A DNA stretch of 13,715 bases from CAYNLY01 sp964398225. GTDB taxonomy: Bacteria > Pseudomonadota > Zetaproteobacteria > Mariprofundales > Mariprofundaceae. The notes under the pieces are model-generated. The model was not told where the DNA came from and made no database searches. It saw nothing but the letters and a program-made list of their open reading frames with translations. How positions within the stretch are numbered: the first letter of the stretch is position 1; each line of letters begins with the position of its first letter. The position numbers were made by a program, and so were the translations under genes. Positions 6,679 through 13,660 of this stretch are shown piece after piece. The DNA lies in the NCBI GenBank assembly GCA_964398225.1, contig CAYNLY010000040.1:1-13715 (forward strand), in the 5' to 3' direction.

Positions 6679-6706
6679 ATTGTGTGGGCGGGGGGGCGGA
6701 TGTCAA
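6679..6706 (-). promoter_or_regulatory. promoter of the zf-CHCC gene
   Basis: Read on the minus strand, TTGACA (6706-6701) and CACAAT (6684-6679) are separated by 16 bases. The -35 box is a perfect consensus. The spacer contains a run of seven C (6696-6690). Transcription would start near 6672, about 30 bases before the ATG. Confidence 0.6.
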
Positions 6707-6724
6707 GGTCGGGAGGAGGCTGCA

Positions 6725-7090
6725 ATGAATCAGGCCATGGATCGCGTGTTGATCGAGGGGCTCGAAGTCCGGACCGTGATCGGCATCTACGACTGGGAGC
6801 GCGAGATCCGTCAGATCGTCCGGATCGATCTCGAAATGGCCTGGGACATCCGCAAGGCGGCCCGAACGGACGACATTGCGGACGCCCTCGATTACAAGGC
6901 GGTCGCCAAGCGCCTGATCGCGTTCGTCGAGTCCTCGAACTTCGGTCTGATCGAGGCGCTCGCCGAGGCCTGCGCGCGCATCGTGCTCGACGAGTTCAAG
7001 GTGCCGTGGCTGAGGCTGAAGCTGTCGAAGCCCGGAGCGGTGCGCGGCAGCGAAAACGTCGCCGTGCTGATCGAGCGCTCGCGGGCGTGA
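6725..7090 (+). CDS. folB: dihydroneopterin aldolase FolB
   Basis: FolB converts 7,8-dihydroneopterin to 6-hydroxymethyl-7,8-dihydropterin and glycolaldehyde in folate synthesis. The 121-residue product matches the short family: RVLIEGLEVRTVIGIYDWER at the start, the tyrosine Y58 in DYKAV, glutamate E77 in LIEALAE, and the catalytic lysine K102 in LSKPGAVRG, followed by the conserved final strand ENVAVLIER. The start at 6725 is supported by an excellent AGGAGG at 6714-6719. The frame is open further upstream, but that region is the shared divergent promoter gap. The stop overlaps the folK start by four bases (GTGA), so the two enzymes, which act in succession, are translationally coupled. Confidence 0.95.
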   Translation: MNQAMDRVLIEGLEVRTVIGIYDWEREIRQIVRIDLEMAWDIRKAARTDDIADALDYKAVAKRLIAFVESSNFGLIEALAEACARIVLDEFKVPWLRLKLSKPGAVRGSENVAVLIERSRA

Positions 7091-7503
7091 TCGCGCTGGT
7101 CGGAATCGGCTCGAACATCGAGCCCGAGCGCCATCTGAGGCTGGCCGCAAGGCTGTTGCGCGCGCGTTTTCCGGGCGTCCGCTTTTCGGCGGTGTACCGG
7201 TCCGCTCCCGTGGGCATGACCGGGGACGACTTTCTCAACGCCTGCTGCCTGCTCGACACCGGATTGAGCCGGACGGAGCTCAAGGACGCGCTGCGCTCGA
7301 TCGAGGAGGCCGCGGGCCGCGACCGGAGCGAGGGGTCCTGGCGGCCGCGCACGCTCGATCTGGACCTGTTGATGGTGGATGGCCGGGTCGTCGACGACGA
7401 TCTTTTCGCCCATGCGCATGCCTATGTGCCGGCAAGCGAGCTCGTGCCGCTTTCCTTTCCGCGCCCGCGTGGAACGCTCGAACGCGTGGGCCTGCGCTTG
7501 TAA
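7087..7503 (+). CDS. folK: 2-amino-4-hydroxy-6-hydroxymethyldihydropteridine pyrophosphokinase FolK
   Basis: FolK (HPPK) transfers pyrophosphate from ATP to the pterin made by FolB. The 138-residue frame starts at GTG 7087, giving MIALVGIGSNIEPERHL, and overlaps folB by four bases. Conserved parts are GSN at 8-10, YRSAPVG, FLNACCLLDT and the magnesium-binding D91 and D93 in RTLDLDLL. The end is unusual: the product is about 20 residues shorter than E. coli HPPK, and the usual conserved HPR...FVLxPL segment reads AHAHAYVPASELVPLSF. The core active site is intact, so it is probably functional, but the C-terminal half is divergent. The stop codon lies inside the -35 box of the pnt promoter. Confidence 0.9.
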   Translation: MIALVGIGSNIEPERHLRLAARLLRARFPGVRFSAVYRSAPVGMTGDDFLNACCLLDTGLSRTELKDALRSIEEAAGRDRSEGSWRPRTLDLDLLMVDGRVVDDDLFAHAHAYVPASELVPLSFPRPRGTLERVGLRL

Positions 7504-7525
7504 ATCGGCAGGGGCTTTCTACAAT
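7498..7525 (+). promoter_or_regulatory. promoter of the pntAA-pntAB-pntB operon
   Basis: TTGTAA (7498-7503, overlapping the folK stop) and TACAAT (7520-7525) are separated by 16 bases. Transcription would start near 7532, giving a leader of about 40 bases. Confidence 0.55.
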
Positions 7526-7532
7526 GTGCCCC

Positions 7533-7556
7533 GGCGCGCCGACGCCCGGGCGCGCC
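7533..7556 (+). promoter_or_regulatory. GC-rich hairpin in the pntAA leader
   Basis: The self-complementary 8-mer GGCGCGCC occurs twice, at 7533-7540 and 7549-7556, separated by eight bases, so the RNA can form an all-GC 8-bp stem. The second copy also sits in a 12-bp palindrome (7547-7558). It ends three bases before the Shine-Dalgarno GGGGAG at 7560-7565 and has no U-tract, so it is not a terminator. It may limit ribosome access. Confidence 0.4.
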
Positions 7557-7572
7557 CGAGGGGAGACCAGAG

Positions 7573-8706
7573 ATGCTGATCGCCATTCCCGCCGAATCCC
7601 AGGCCCATGAGCGCCGTGTCGCGGCCACGCCCGAGACGGTGAAACGCTACATTGATGCGGGGTTTGACGTGCGCGTGCAGCGCGGCGCGGGGGCGGGCGC
7701 CTTCGAGTCCGATGCCGCCTACGAGGAAGCCGGCGCAAGCCTCGCCGACGATTTCGCCTCCACAGTCGCCGGCGCGGGCCTCGTGCTCAAGGTTCGCGCG
7801 CCGAACGAGGAGGAGCTCGGCGCGCTGGATGCGGGCACCACGGTGGTCGCGATGTTTTCCCCCTACACCAATCCCTTGCTTGCCGCCTATGCCGGGAAGG
7901 GCCTGAGCTGTCTGGCGCTGGAGCTGATTCCGCGCATTTCCCGAGCCCAGAGCATGGACGTGCTTTCCAGCCAGGCGAATCTCGCGGGCTACCGGGCCGT
8001 GCTGCTGGCCACCGAGCACTACCCCCGCTTCTTCCCGATGCTGATGACCGCGGCCGGCACCGTGCAGCCCGCGCGCGTGCTGGTGATGGGGGCGGGCGTG
8101 GCCGGGCTGCAGGCCATTGCGACGGCCCGCAGGCTGGGCGCGACCGTCGAGGCCTTCGACGTGCGCCGGGCGGCCAAGGAGCAGGTGGAGAGCCTGGGCG
8201 CGAAGTTCATCGAGCTTGAGGGCGTGGATGCCGAGGACGAGCGCGGCTATGCCCGCGAGCTGACCGACGAGGAGAAGGCGCGGCTCGATGCTCTCGTGGC
8301 CGAACGGGCGGCAGCCGCCGACGTGATCATCACCACCGCGCTGATTCCGGGCCGCCCCGCGCCTGAGCTGGTCCGGCCCGAGACGGTGGCGCAGATGCGG
8401 CCGGGCTCGGTCATCGTGGACTTGGCCGTCGAGATGGGCGGCAACTGCAAGCTCAGCCGTCCGGACGAGGTCGTCGTCGAGCACGGCGTGACCATCGTGG
8501 GCGTGACGAACATCCCGTCGCTGATGGCCGCCGATGCCAGCCGCCTGTACGCGCGCAATCTGGCGAACTTCGTCGGGCTGATGTTCACCGGGGACGGCAG
8601 GCTGAATCTCGATGTCGAGGACGAGATCATCGAGGCGACCCTGCTCTGCCGCGACGGGCGGATTCTGCGTCCCGAGTTCGCGGCGGATCGGAGCCAGAGG
8701 GGGTAG
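7573..8706 (+). CDS. pntAA: proton-translocating NAD(P) transhydrogenase, subunit alpha part 1 (NAD-binding domain I)
   Basis: This is the soluble NAD(H)-binding domain I of the membrane transhydrogenase, which transfers hydride from NADH to NADP driven by proton entry. It has 377 residues, close to the Rhodospirillum rubrum alpha-1 subunit. Visible features are the start MLIAIPAES, the conserved NAD-site segment RISRAQSMDVLSSQANLAGY at 121-140, the Rossmann motif GAGVAGLQA at 173-181 and FDVRRAAKEQVESLGAKF, which continues the nucleotide site. The domain stops after the NAD fold, and the membrane part is encoded separately by the next gene, so this is the three-subunit form rather than the fused E. 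coli form. GGGGAG at 7560-7565 supports the start. The gap to pntAB is three bases. Confidence 0.95.
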   Translation: MLIAIPAESQAHERRVAATPETVKRYIDAGFDVRVQRGAGAGAFESDAAYEEAGASLADDFASTVAGAGLVLKVRAPNEEELGALDAGTTVVAMFSPYTNPLLAAYAGKGLSCLALELIPRISRAQSMDVLSSQANLAGYRAVLLATEHYPRFFPMLMTAAGTVQPARVLVMGAGVAGLQAIATARRLGATVEAFDVRRAAKEQVESLGAKFIELEGVDAEDERGYARELTDEEKARLDALVAERAAAADVIITTALIPGRPAPELVRPETVAQMRPGSVIVDLAVEMGGNCKLSRPDEVVVEHGVTIVGVTNIPSLMAADASRLYARNLANFVGLMFTGDGRLNLDVEDEIIEATLLCRDGRILRPEFAADRSQRG

Positions 8707-8709
8707 GGG

Positions 8710-9060
8710 ATGAGTGCAATGCATCCGGAGGCTGCGGCCCAGGCGGCGCAGGCGGCGCAGGCCGGCGCGCATGCGGCGGTGGATCCCTTCGTGTTCAGCT
8801 TCACGGTGTTCGTGCTGGCGGTGTTTGTCGGCTACCACGTGGTGTGGAACGTCACGCCCGCGCTGCATACGCCGCTGATGAGCGTCACGAACGCGATTTC
8901 GAGCATCATCATCGTCGGCGCGCTGCTCGCCGCGGGCCCGGCCGAGCTGAACCTTGGCACGGGGCTGGGGCTTCTGGCCGTGTTTCTGGTCAGCATCAAC
9001 ATCTTCGGCGGCTTCATGGTGACCCAGCGGATGCTGGCCATGTTCCGCAAGCGCCGATAG
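8710..9060 (+). CDS. pntAB: NAD(P) transhydrogenase, subunit alpha part 2 (membrane)
   Basis: This 116-residue inner-membrane protein supplies the alpha-subunit helices of the proton channel domain II. After an alanine- and glutamine-rich N-terminus (AAAQAAQAAQAGAHAA), three hydrophobic segments follow at about 28-48, 55-78 and 83-104, with VGYHVVWNVTPALHTPLM and SVTNAISSIIIVGAL between and within them. The latter is a family signature. The end is basic (FRKRR), placing it on the cytoplasmic side. The start ATG at 8710 has a G-rich stretch just before it. It is separated from pntB by 13 bases. Confidence 0.94.
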   Translation: MSAMHPEAAAQAAQAAQAGAHAAVDPFVFSFTVFVLAVFVGYHVVWNVTPALHTPLMSVTNAISSIIIVGALLAAGPAELNLGTGLGLLAVFLVSINIFGGFMVTQRMLAMFRKRR

Positions 9061-9073
9061 CGGGGGTCTTCGG

Positions 9074-10471
9074 ATGCTGTCGGCCAACATGGTGGCGCTG
9101 CTGTATCTTGCGGCCTCGGTGCTGCTGATTCTGTCGCTCAAGGGGCTGTCCAGCCCGGAAACGGCGCGGCGCGGCAACGTCTACGGCATGCTCGGCATGG
9201 CGCTGGCCGTGCTGGTGACGCTGCAGCTTCAGACGGTGCAGAACTATCTGTGGATCCTGGTCGCGATCGCGGCGGGCGGCGCGATCGGCGGGGTGGCCGC
9301 GCGCAAGGTGCCGATGACGCACATGCCCCAGACCGTGGCCTTCATGCACTCGCTCGTGGGCCTTGCGGCGGTACTGATCGCGGTGTCGGCGCTGGACAAT
9401 CCGGTGGCCTACGGGATCGCGAACCCCGAGGGCGGGCTGTACGTCTCCAGCCGGATCGAGATGTTTCTCGGCACCTTCATCGGCGCGATCACCTTCACCG
9501 CCTCGCTGGTCGCATTCGGCAAGCTGCAGGGGCTTTTGTCCGGCCGGCCGCTGGTGTTTCCCGGGCAGCACTGGCTGAATCTTGCGCTGGGGCTGGTGAT
9601 GCTCGGCGCGGGCATCGCGTTCGCGGTGACCGAGGCCTGGGCGCCGTTTCTGCTGATGCTGGGCGTGGCGCTGGTGCTCGGCGTGCTGCTGATCGTGCCG
9701 ATTGGCGGCGCCGACATGCCGGTGATCGTCTCGATGCTGAACTCCTATTCCGGATGGGCGGCGGCCGGCATCGGCTTTACGCTGGGCAACAACATGCTGA
9801 TCGTCGCCGGTGCCCTGGTCGGCTCCTCCGGCGCGATTCTTTCCTACATCATGTGCCGGGCGATGAACCGCTCGCTGATCAACGTGCTCCTGGGAGGCTT
9901 CGGCGGCGAGAGCGCGGCCGGGCCTGCGCAGGCGCGTTCCGACCGTCCGGTCAAGAGCGGGGCGGCCGAGGATGCGGCCTTCCTGCTCAAGAACGCGCGC
10001 AAGGTCATCATCGTGCCCGGATACGGTCTGGCGGTGGCGCGCGCGCAGCACGCGCTGAAGGAGGTCGTGGACCGGCTGACCGCGCTGGGCGTGGACGTGC
10101 GCTTTGCGATCCATCCGGTGGCCGGGCGGATGCCGGGACACATGAACGTGCTGCTCGCCGAGGCCGACGTGCCCTACGACATCGTCTACGAGATGGACGA
10201 GATCAATTCGGAGTTCGCCGACACCGACGTGGCGCTGGTCATCGGCGCGAACGACGTGACCAATCCGGCCGCGCGCAACGATCCGAACAGCCCGATCTAC
10301 GGCATGCCTGTGCTCGACGTGGCCAAGGCGCAGCATGTAATCTTCATCAAGCGCTCGCTCTCGCCCGGCTATGCGGGGCTGGACAACGAGCTGTTCTACA
10401 TGGACAAGACGATGATGCTGTTCGACGACGCCAAGCACGCCTGCGAGCAGATCCTGCAGGCGCTCGACTGA
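9074..10471 (+). CDS. pntB: NAD(P) transhydrogenase subunit beta
   Basis: The 465-residue beta subunit, typical in length for the three-gene form, contains the rest of proton channel domain II and the NADP-binding domain III. The first 280 residues or so are membrane helices (start MLSANMVALLYLAASVLLIL; MTHMPQTVAFMHSLVGLAA with its histidines; SMLNSYSGWAAAGIGFTLGN). Domain III follows a polar linker, with VIIVPGYGLAVARAQ at about 311-325, HPVAGRMPGHMNVLLAEA, the NADP signature GANDVTNPAA from 391, and KRSLSPGYAGLDNELF near the end. A run of G at 9062-9066 serves as ribosome binding site. It is the last gene of the operon and is followed at once by an intrinsic terminator. Confidence 0.96.
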   Translation: MLSANMVALLYLAASVLLILSLKGLSSPETARRGNVYGMLGMALAVLVTLQLQTVQNYLWILVAIAAGGAIGGVAARKVPMTHMPQTVAFMHSLVGLAAVLIAVSALDNPVAYGIANPEGGLYVSSRIEMFLGTFIGAITFTASLVAFGKLQGLLSGRPLVFPGQHWLNLALGLVMLGAGIAFAVTEAWAPFLLMLGVALVLGVLLIVPIGGADMPVIVSMLNSYSGWAAAGIGFTLGNNMLIVAGALVGSSGAILSYIMCRAMNRSLINVLLGGFGGESAAGPAQARSDRPVKSGAAEDAAFLLKNARKVIIVPGYGLAVARAQHALKEVVDRLTALGVDVRFAIHPVAGRMPGHMNVLLAEADVPYDIVYEMDEINSEFADTDVALVIGANDVTNPAARNDPNSPIYGMPVLDVAKAQHVIFIKRSLSPGYAGLDNELFYMDKTMMLFDDAKHACEQILQALD

Positions 10472-10492
10472 CCGGGACAGGCGGCCGTTTCC

Positions 10493-10515
10493 GCCCGCCT
10501 CCGGGCGGGCTTTTT
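10493..10515 (+). terminator. intrinsic terminator after pntB
   Basis: A 7-bp GC stem (GCCCGCC at 10493-10499 and GGCGGGC at 10504-10510) with a four-base loop is followed by five T. A second T-run (10521-10524) comes shortly after. It lies 22 bases after the pntB stop and separates the operon from the str promoter. Confidence 0.88.
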
Positions 10516-10544
10516 GCTGCCTTTTCGGGGAGGCCGGAACGCGG

Positions 10545-10573
10545 TTGACATCGCCTGGGGGCGGCACTAAGGT
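10545..10573 (+). promoter_or_regulatory. promoter of the str ribosomal operon
   Basis: A perfect TTGACA (10545-10550) and TAAGGT (10568-10573) are separated by exactly 17 bases, just behind the pntB terminator. Transcription would start near 10580, giving a GC-rich leader of about 60 bases before rpsL. Confidence 0.7.
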
Positions 10574-10640
10574 TCGCGGCCCTTCGCCGGGGCGCCGGGC
10601 GCGCGAGATCCGGCGGCCAGAACGAAAGGATGAGGTGACC

Positions 10641-11012
10641 ATGCCAACGATCAACCAGTTGATCCGCAAGCCGCGCAAGGACAAGCGCAAGATCAACAAG
10701 GTGCCGGCCCTGCAGGCCTGTCCGCAGCGCCGGGGCGTGTGCACGCGCGTGTACACGACGACGCCGAAGAAGCCGAACTCGGCGCTGCGCAAGGTGGCGC
10801 GCGTGCGGCTGACGAACGGGCATGAGGTGACCGCCTACATCCCGGGCGAGGGGCACAAGCTTCAGGAGCATTCGGTGGTGCTCATCCGCGGCGGCCGTGT
10901 GAAGGACCTGCCGGGTGTGCGCTACCACATCCTGCGTGGCGTGCTGGATACGACGGGTGTCGAGGGCCGCAGGCAGGCCCGCTCGAAGTACGGCGCGAAG
11001 CGTCCGAAGTAA
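10641..11012 (+). CDS. rpsL: 30S ribosomal protein S12
   Basis: S12 sits at the decoding centre and interface of the 30S subunit. The 123-residue sequence is unmistakable, from MPTINQLIRKPRK through CPQRRGVCTRVYTTTPKKPN to RSKYGAKRPK. Lysines K43 (in TPKKPNS) and K88 (in GGRVKDLPG) are the wild-type residues whose changes cause streptomycin resistance, so this allele predicts sensitivity. D89 in VKDLPG is the aspartate modified by RimO, whose gene is upstream in the window. The ATG at 10641 has GAGGTGA at 10632-10638; a longer frame from TTG 10545 is rejected because that codon is part of the -35 box. It is the first gene of the str operon and is 15 bases from rpsG. Confidence 0.98.
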   Translation: MPTINQLIRKPRKDKRKINKVPALQACPQRRGVCTRVYTTTPKKPNSALRKVARVRLTNGHEVTAYIPGEGHKLQEHSVVLIRGGRVKDLPGVRYHILRGVLDTTGVEGRRQARSKYGAKRPK

Positions 11013-11027
11013 AGAGGGGTTGGAACG

Positions 11028-11498
11028 ATGCCGCGTAAGGGACCTGCACCGCGACGTCCGGTGATGCCGGATGCCCGCTATGGGGACACGAAGGTTTCGA
11101 GCGTGATCAACAAGGTCATGCTCGACGGCAAGAAGACGATCGCCGAGCGCATCGTCTACGAGGCGATGGAGATCGCCGCGAAGAAGACCGGCGAGGAGCC
11201 GCTGGCCGCGCTGCACAAGGCGCTGGAGGCGGTTAAGCCGATGGTCGAGGTCAAGTCCCGCCGTGTGGGCGGCGCGACCTATCAGGTGCCGGTCGAGGTT
11301 TCCGAGCGCCGCCAGCAGTCGCTGGCCGTGCGCTGGCTGGTCGAGTTCGCCCGCAAGCGCTCCGAGTACACGATGGCGGAGCGTCTGGGCAACGAGATCG
11401 CCGACGCCATCAACGAGCGGGGTGGCGCGTTCAAGAAGCGCGAGGACACCCACCGGATGGCCGAGGCCAACAAGGCGTTCGCCCACTTCCGGTGGTGA
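11028..11498 (+). CDS. rpsG: 30S ribosomal protein S7
   Basis: S7 is the primary assembly protein of the 30S head and binds the 3' domain of 16S rRNA. The 156-residue product has standard length. Conserved parts are KVMLDGKKTIAERIVYEAM, VKSRRVGGATYQVPVEV, RRQQSLAVRWLVEFARKR and KREDTHRMAEANKAFAHFRW. The N-terminus, MPRKGPAPRRPVMPDARYG, differs from the MPRRR..KREILPDPKFG pattern I would expect for a typical beta- or gammaproteobacterium. GAGGGG at 11014-11019 is the nearest ribosome binding site, at modest distance. In E. coli S7 represses its own operon by binding the rpsL-rpsG gap; here that gap is only 15 bases, so the same mechanism would need a different site. Confidence 0.97.
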   Translation: MPRKGPAPRRPVMPDARYGDTKVSSVINKVMLDGKKTIAERIVYEAMEIAAKKTGEEPLAALHKALEAVKPMVEVKSRRVGGATYQVPVEVSERRQQSLAVRWLVEFARKRSEYTMAERLGNEIADAINERGGAFKKREDTHRMAEANKAFAHFRW

Positions 11499-11504
11499 GC
11501 GCGG

Positions 11505-11544
11505 CGGCCCCCTGAGGGCCGGTTTGAGTGTTTTGTTCTTTGAA
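11505..11544 (+). promoter_or_regulatory. hairpin followed by a boxA-like antitermination motif between rpsG and fusA
   Basis: A 6-bp GC stem (CGGCCC at 11505-11510 with GGGCCG at 11516-11521, loop CCTGA) is followed by a T-rich tract and then TGTTCTTTGAA at 11534-11544. That motif closely resembles boxA of ribosomal RNA operons (TGCTCTTTAAC), the RNA site for NusB with S10. The patch is much more AT-rich than its surroundings. It may be a partial terminator with a read-through signal. Confidence 0.45.
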
Positions 11545-11569
11545 GTTCTGGGAATGAAGGAGTAAGGGC

Positions 11570-13648
11570 GTGGCTCGAAAGATTCCGCTGGAGCGCTACC
11601 GCAACATTGGCATCATGGCGCACATCGATGCCGGCAAGACGACGACGACGGAGCGCATCCTCTATTACACCGGCGTCAGCCATAAGATCGGCGAGGTGCA
11701 CGACGGCGCCGCGACGATGGACTGGATGGCGCAGGAGCAGGAGCGCGGCATCACGATCACGTCCGCCTGCACGACCTGTTCCTGGAACGATCACCAGATC
11801 AACATCATCGACACCCCGGGCCACGTGGACTTCACGATCGAGGTGGAGCGCAGCCTGCGCGTGCTCGACGGCGCGGTCGGCGTGTTCTGCGCGGTCGGCG
11901 GTGTGGAGCCGCAGTCCGAGACCGTCTGGCGCCAGGCCGACAAGTACCACGTGCCGCGGATCGCCTTCGTGAACAAGATGGACCGGACCGGCGCGGAGTT
12001 CTTCCGGGTCGTCGACGAAATCGGCGAGCGGCTGGGCCACAACGCGGTGCCGCTGCAACTTCCGATCGGCGCCGAGGACACGTTCGAGGGCGTGGTCGAT
12101 CTGGTCCGGATGAAGGCGATCATCTGGACCGGCGAGGCGCTGGGTGCCAAGTTCGAGGTCACCGACATTCCCGCCGAGCTTCAGGACCAGGCCGAGGAAT
12201 ACCGCGAGAAGCTTCTTGAGGCGGTCTCGATGGTGGACGAGGCGCTGATGGAGAAGTACCTCGGCGGCGAGGAGATTTCCGAGGCGGAGCTGAAGGCCGC
12301 GATCCGCAAGGGCACGATCGGCATCGAGATGATCCCGGTGCTGTGCGGCAGCGCGTTCAAGAACAAGGGCGTGCAGCCGCTGCTCGATGCCGTCGTCGAC
12401 TACCTGCCGGCGCCGACCGACGTGCGCGCGATCCGCGGTCATGTCGAGGGCGTTGAGGGCGAGGTCGAGCGGATCTGCTCGGACGATGAGCCGTTCGCGG
12501 CGCTTGCGTTCAAGGTGATGAGCGATCCCTTCGTTGGTTCGCTGACCTACTTCCGCGTCTATTCCGGCGTGATGGAGTCCGGCTCCTACGTGCTGAACTC
12601 CACGAAGGGCAAGAAGGAGCGCATCGGCCGCCTGCTGCAGATGCATGCGAACGAGCGGCGCGAGATCAAGGAGGTGCGCGCGGGTGACATCGGCGCGGCC
12701 GTAGGCCTCAAGTTCACGACCACCGGCGATACGCTGTGCGACGAGAACAGCCCGATCGTGCTCGAGCGCATGGAGTTCCCCGACCCGGTGATTTCGGTCG
12801 CGATCGAGCCGAAGACGAAGGCCGACCAGGAGAAGATGGGCGTGGCGCTCTCGAAGCTTGCCGCCGAGGATCCGTCGTTCCGCGTCCATACCGACGAGGA
12901 GACGGGCCAGACGATCATCTCCGGCATGGGCGAGCTGCATCTGGAGATCATCGTCGATCGTCTGAAGCGCGAGTTCAAGGTCGAGGCAAACGTCGGCAAG
13001 CCGCAGGTCGCCTACCGCGAGACGATCCGCAAGAAGGCGAAGGCCGAGGGCAAGTTCGTGCGTCAGTCGGGCGGCCGCGGCCAGTACGGACATGTATGGC
13101 TGGAGATCGAGCCGCTGGAGCCCGGCGGCGGCTACGAGTTTGTCGACAAGATCGTCGGCGGTGTGGTGCCGAAGGAGTACATCCCGGCCGTGGACAAGGG
13201 CATCCAGGAGGCGATGGAGAACGGCGTGATGGCCGGCTATCCGATGGTGGACATCCGCGCCACGCTCTTCGACGGCTCCTACCACGAGGTGGACTCGTCC
13301 GAGATGGCGTTCAAGATCGCGGGCTCCATGGGCTTCCGCGCGGCCGCCGAGCAGGCCGATCCGGTGCTGCTCGAGCCGGTGATGAAGGTCGAGGTCGTGA
13401 CGCCCGAGGAATACATGGGCGACATCGTCGGCGACCTGAACCGGCGCCGCGGCAAGGTGCTCGGCATGAACGATCGCGGTAATGCGAAGGTCATTGATGC
13501 CGAGGTGCCGCTGGCCGAGATGTTCGGCTATGCGACGCAGCTGCGCTCGATGAGCCAGGGGCGCGCCAACTACACGATGCAGTTCGACCACTACGAGGAA
13601 GTTCCGGCGAACATCGCCAAGGAAATCGTGGCAGCGGTCAAGGGTTAA
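11570..13648 (+). CDS. fusA: translation elongation factor G
   Basis: EF-G is the GTPase that drives translocation and ribosome recycling. The 692-residue protein has all G motifs: AHIDAGKT (17-24), RGITIT (59-64), DTPGH (81-85), NKMD (135-138) and CGSAF (259-263). The later domains end with RSMSQGRANYTMQFDHYEEV, a proteobacterial-style finish. Cysteines C107 (VFCAVGG) and C259 (CGSAF) align by motif with the C114/C266 pair that forms an oxidative disulfide in E. coli EF-G. The start is GTG at 11570, with AAGGAG at 11557-11562 seven bases before. It lies 71 bases after rpsG, a larger gap than elsewhere in the operon, which holds the hairpin and boxA-like motif, and 12 bases before tuf. Confidence 0.98.
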   Translation: MARKIPLERYRNIGIMAHIDAGKTTTTERILYYTGVSHKIGEVHDGAATMDWMAQEQERGITITSACTTCSWNDHQINIIDTPGHVDFTIEVERSLRVLDGAVGVFCAVGGVEPQSETVWRQADKYHVPRIAFVNKMDRTGAEFFRVVDEIGERLGHNAVPLQLPIGAEDTFEGVVDLVRMKAIIWTGEALGAKFEVTDIPAELQDQAEEYREKLLEAVSMVDEALMEKYLGGEEISEAELKAAIRKGTIGIEMIPVLCGSAFKNKGVQPLLDAVVDYLPAPTDVRAIRGHVEGVEGEVERICSDDEPFAALAFKVMSDPFVGSLTYFRVYSGVMESGSYVLNSTKGKKERIGRLLQMHANERREIKEVRAGDIGAAVGLKFTTTGDTLCDENSPIVLERMEFPDPVISVAIEPKTKADQEKMGVALSKLAAEDPSFRVHTDEETGQTIISGMGELHLEIIVDRLKREFKVEANVGKPQVAYRETIRKKAKAEGKFVRQSGGRGQYGHVWLEIEPLEPGGGYEFVDKIVGGVVPKEYIPAVDKGIQEAMENGVMAGYPMVDIRATLFDGSYHEVDSSEMAFKIAGSMGFRAAAEQADPVLLEPVMKVEVVTPEEYMGDIVGDLNRRRGKVLGMNDRGNAKVIDAEVPLAEMFGYATQLRSMSQGRANYTMQFDHYEEVPANIAKEIVAAVKG

Positions 13649-13660
13649 AGGAGAAGCACG

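Noticed and set aside
10545..10640. Upstream extension of rpsL from TTG at 10545
   Set aside because: The TTG is the first codon-like triplet of a consensus -35 box, and S12 families start at the ATG at 10641, which has its own GAGGTGA.
7519..10792. Long minus-strand open frames opposite the pnt genes
   Set aside because: Low-complexity His/Arg/Gly-rich translations opposite unmistakable pntAA, pntAB and pntB, so they are shadows of the coding strand.
10760..10910. Streptomycin-resistance mutations in S12
   Set aside because: K43 and K88 are the wild-type residues, so no resistance change is visible.
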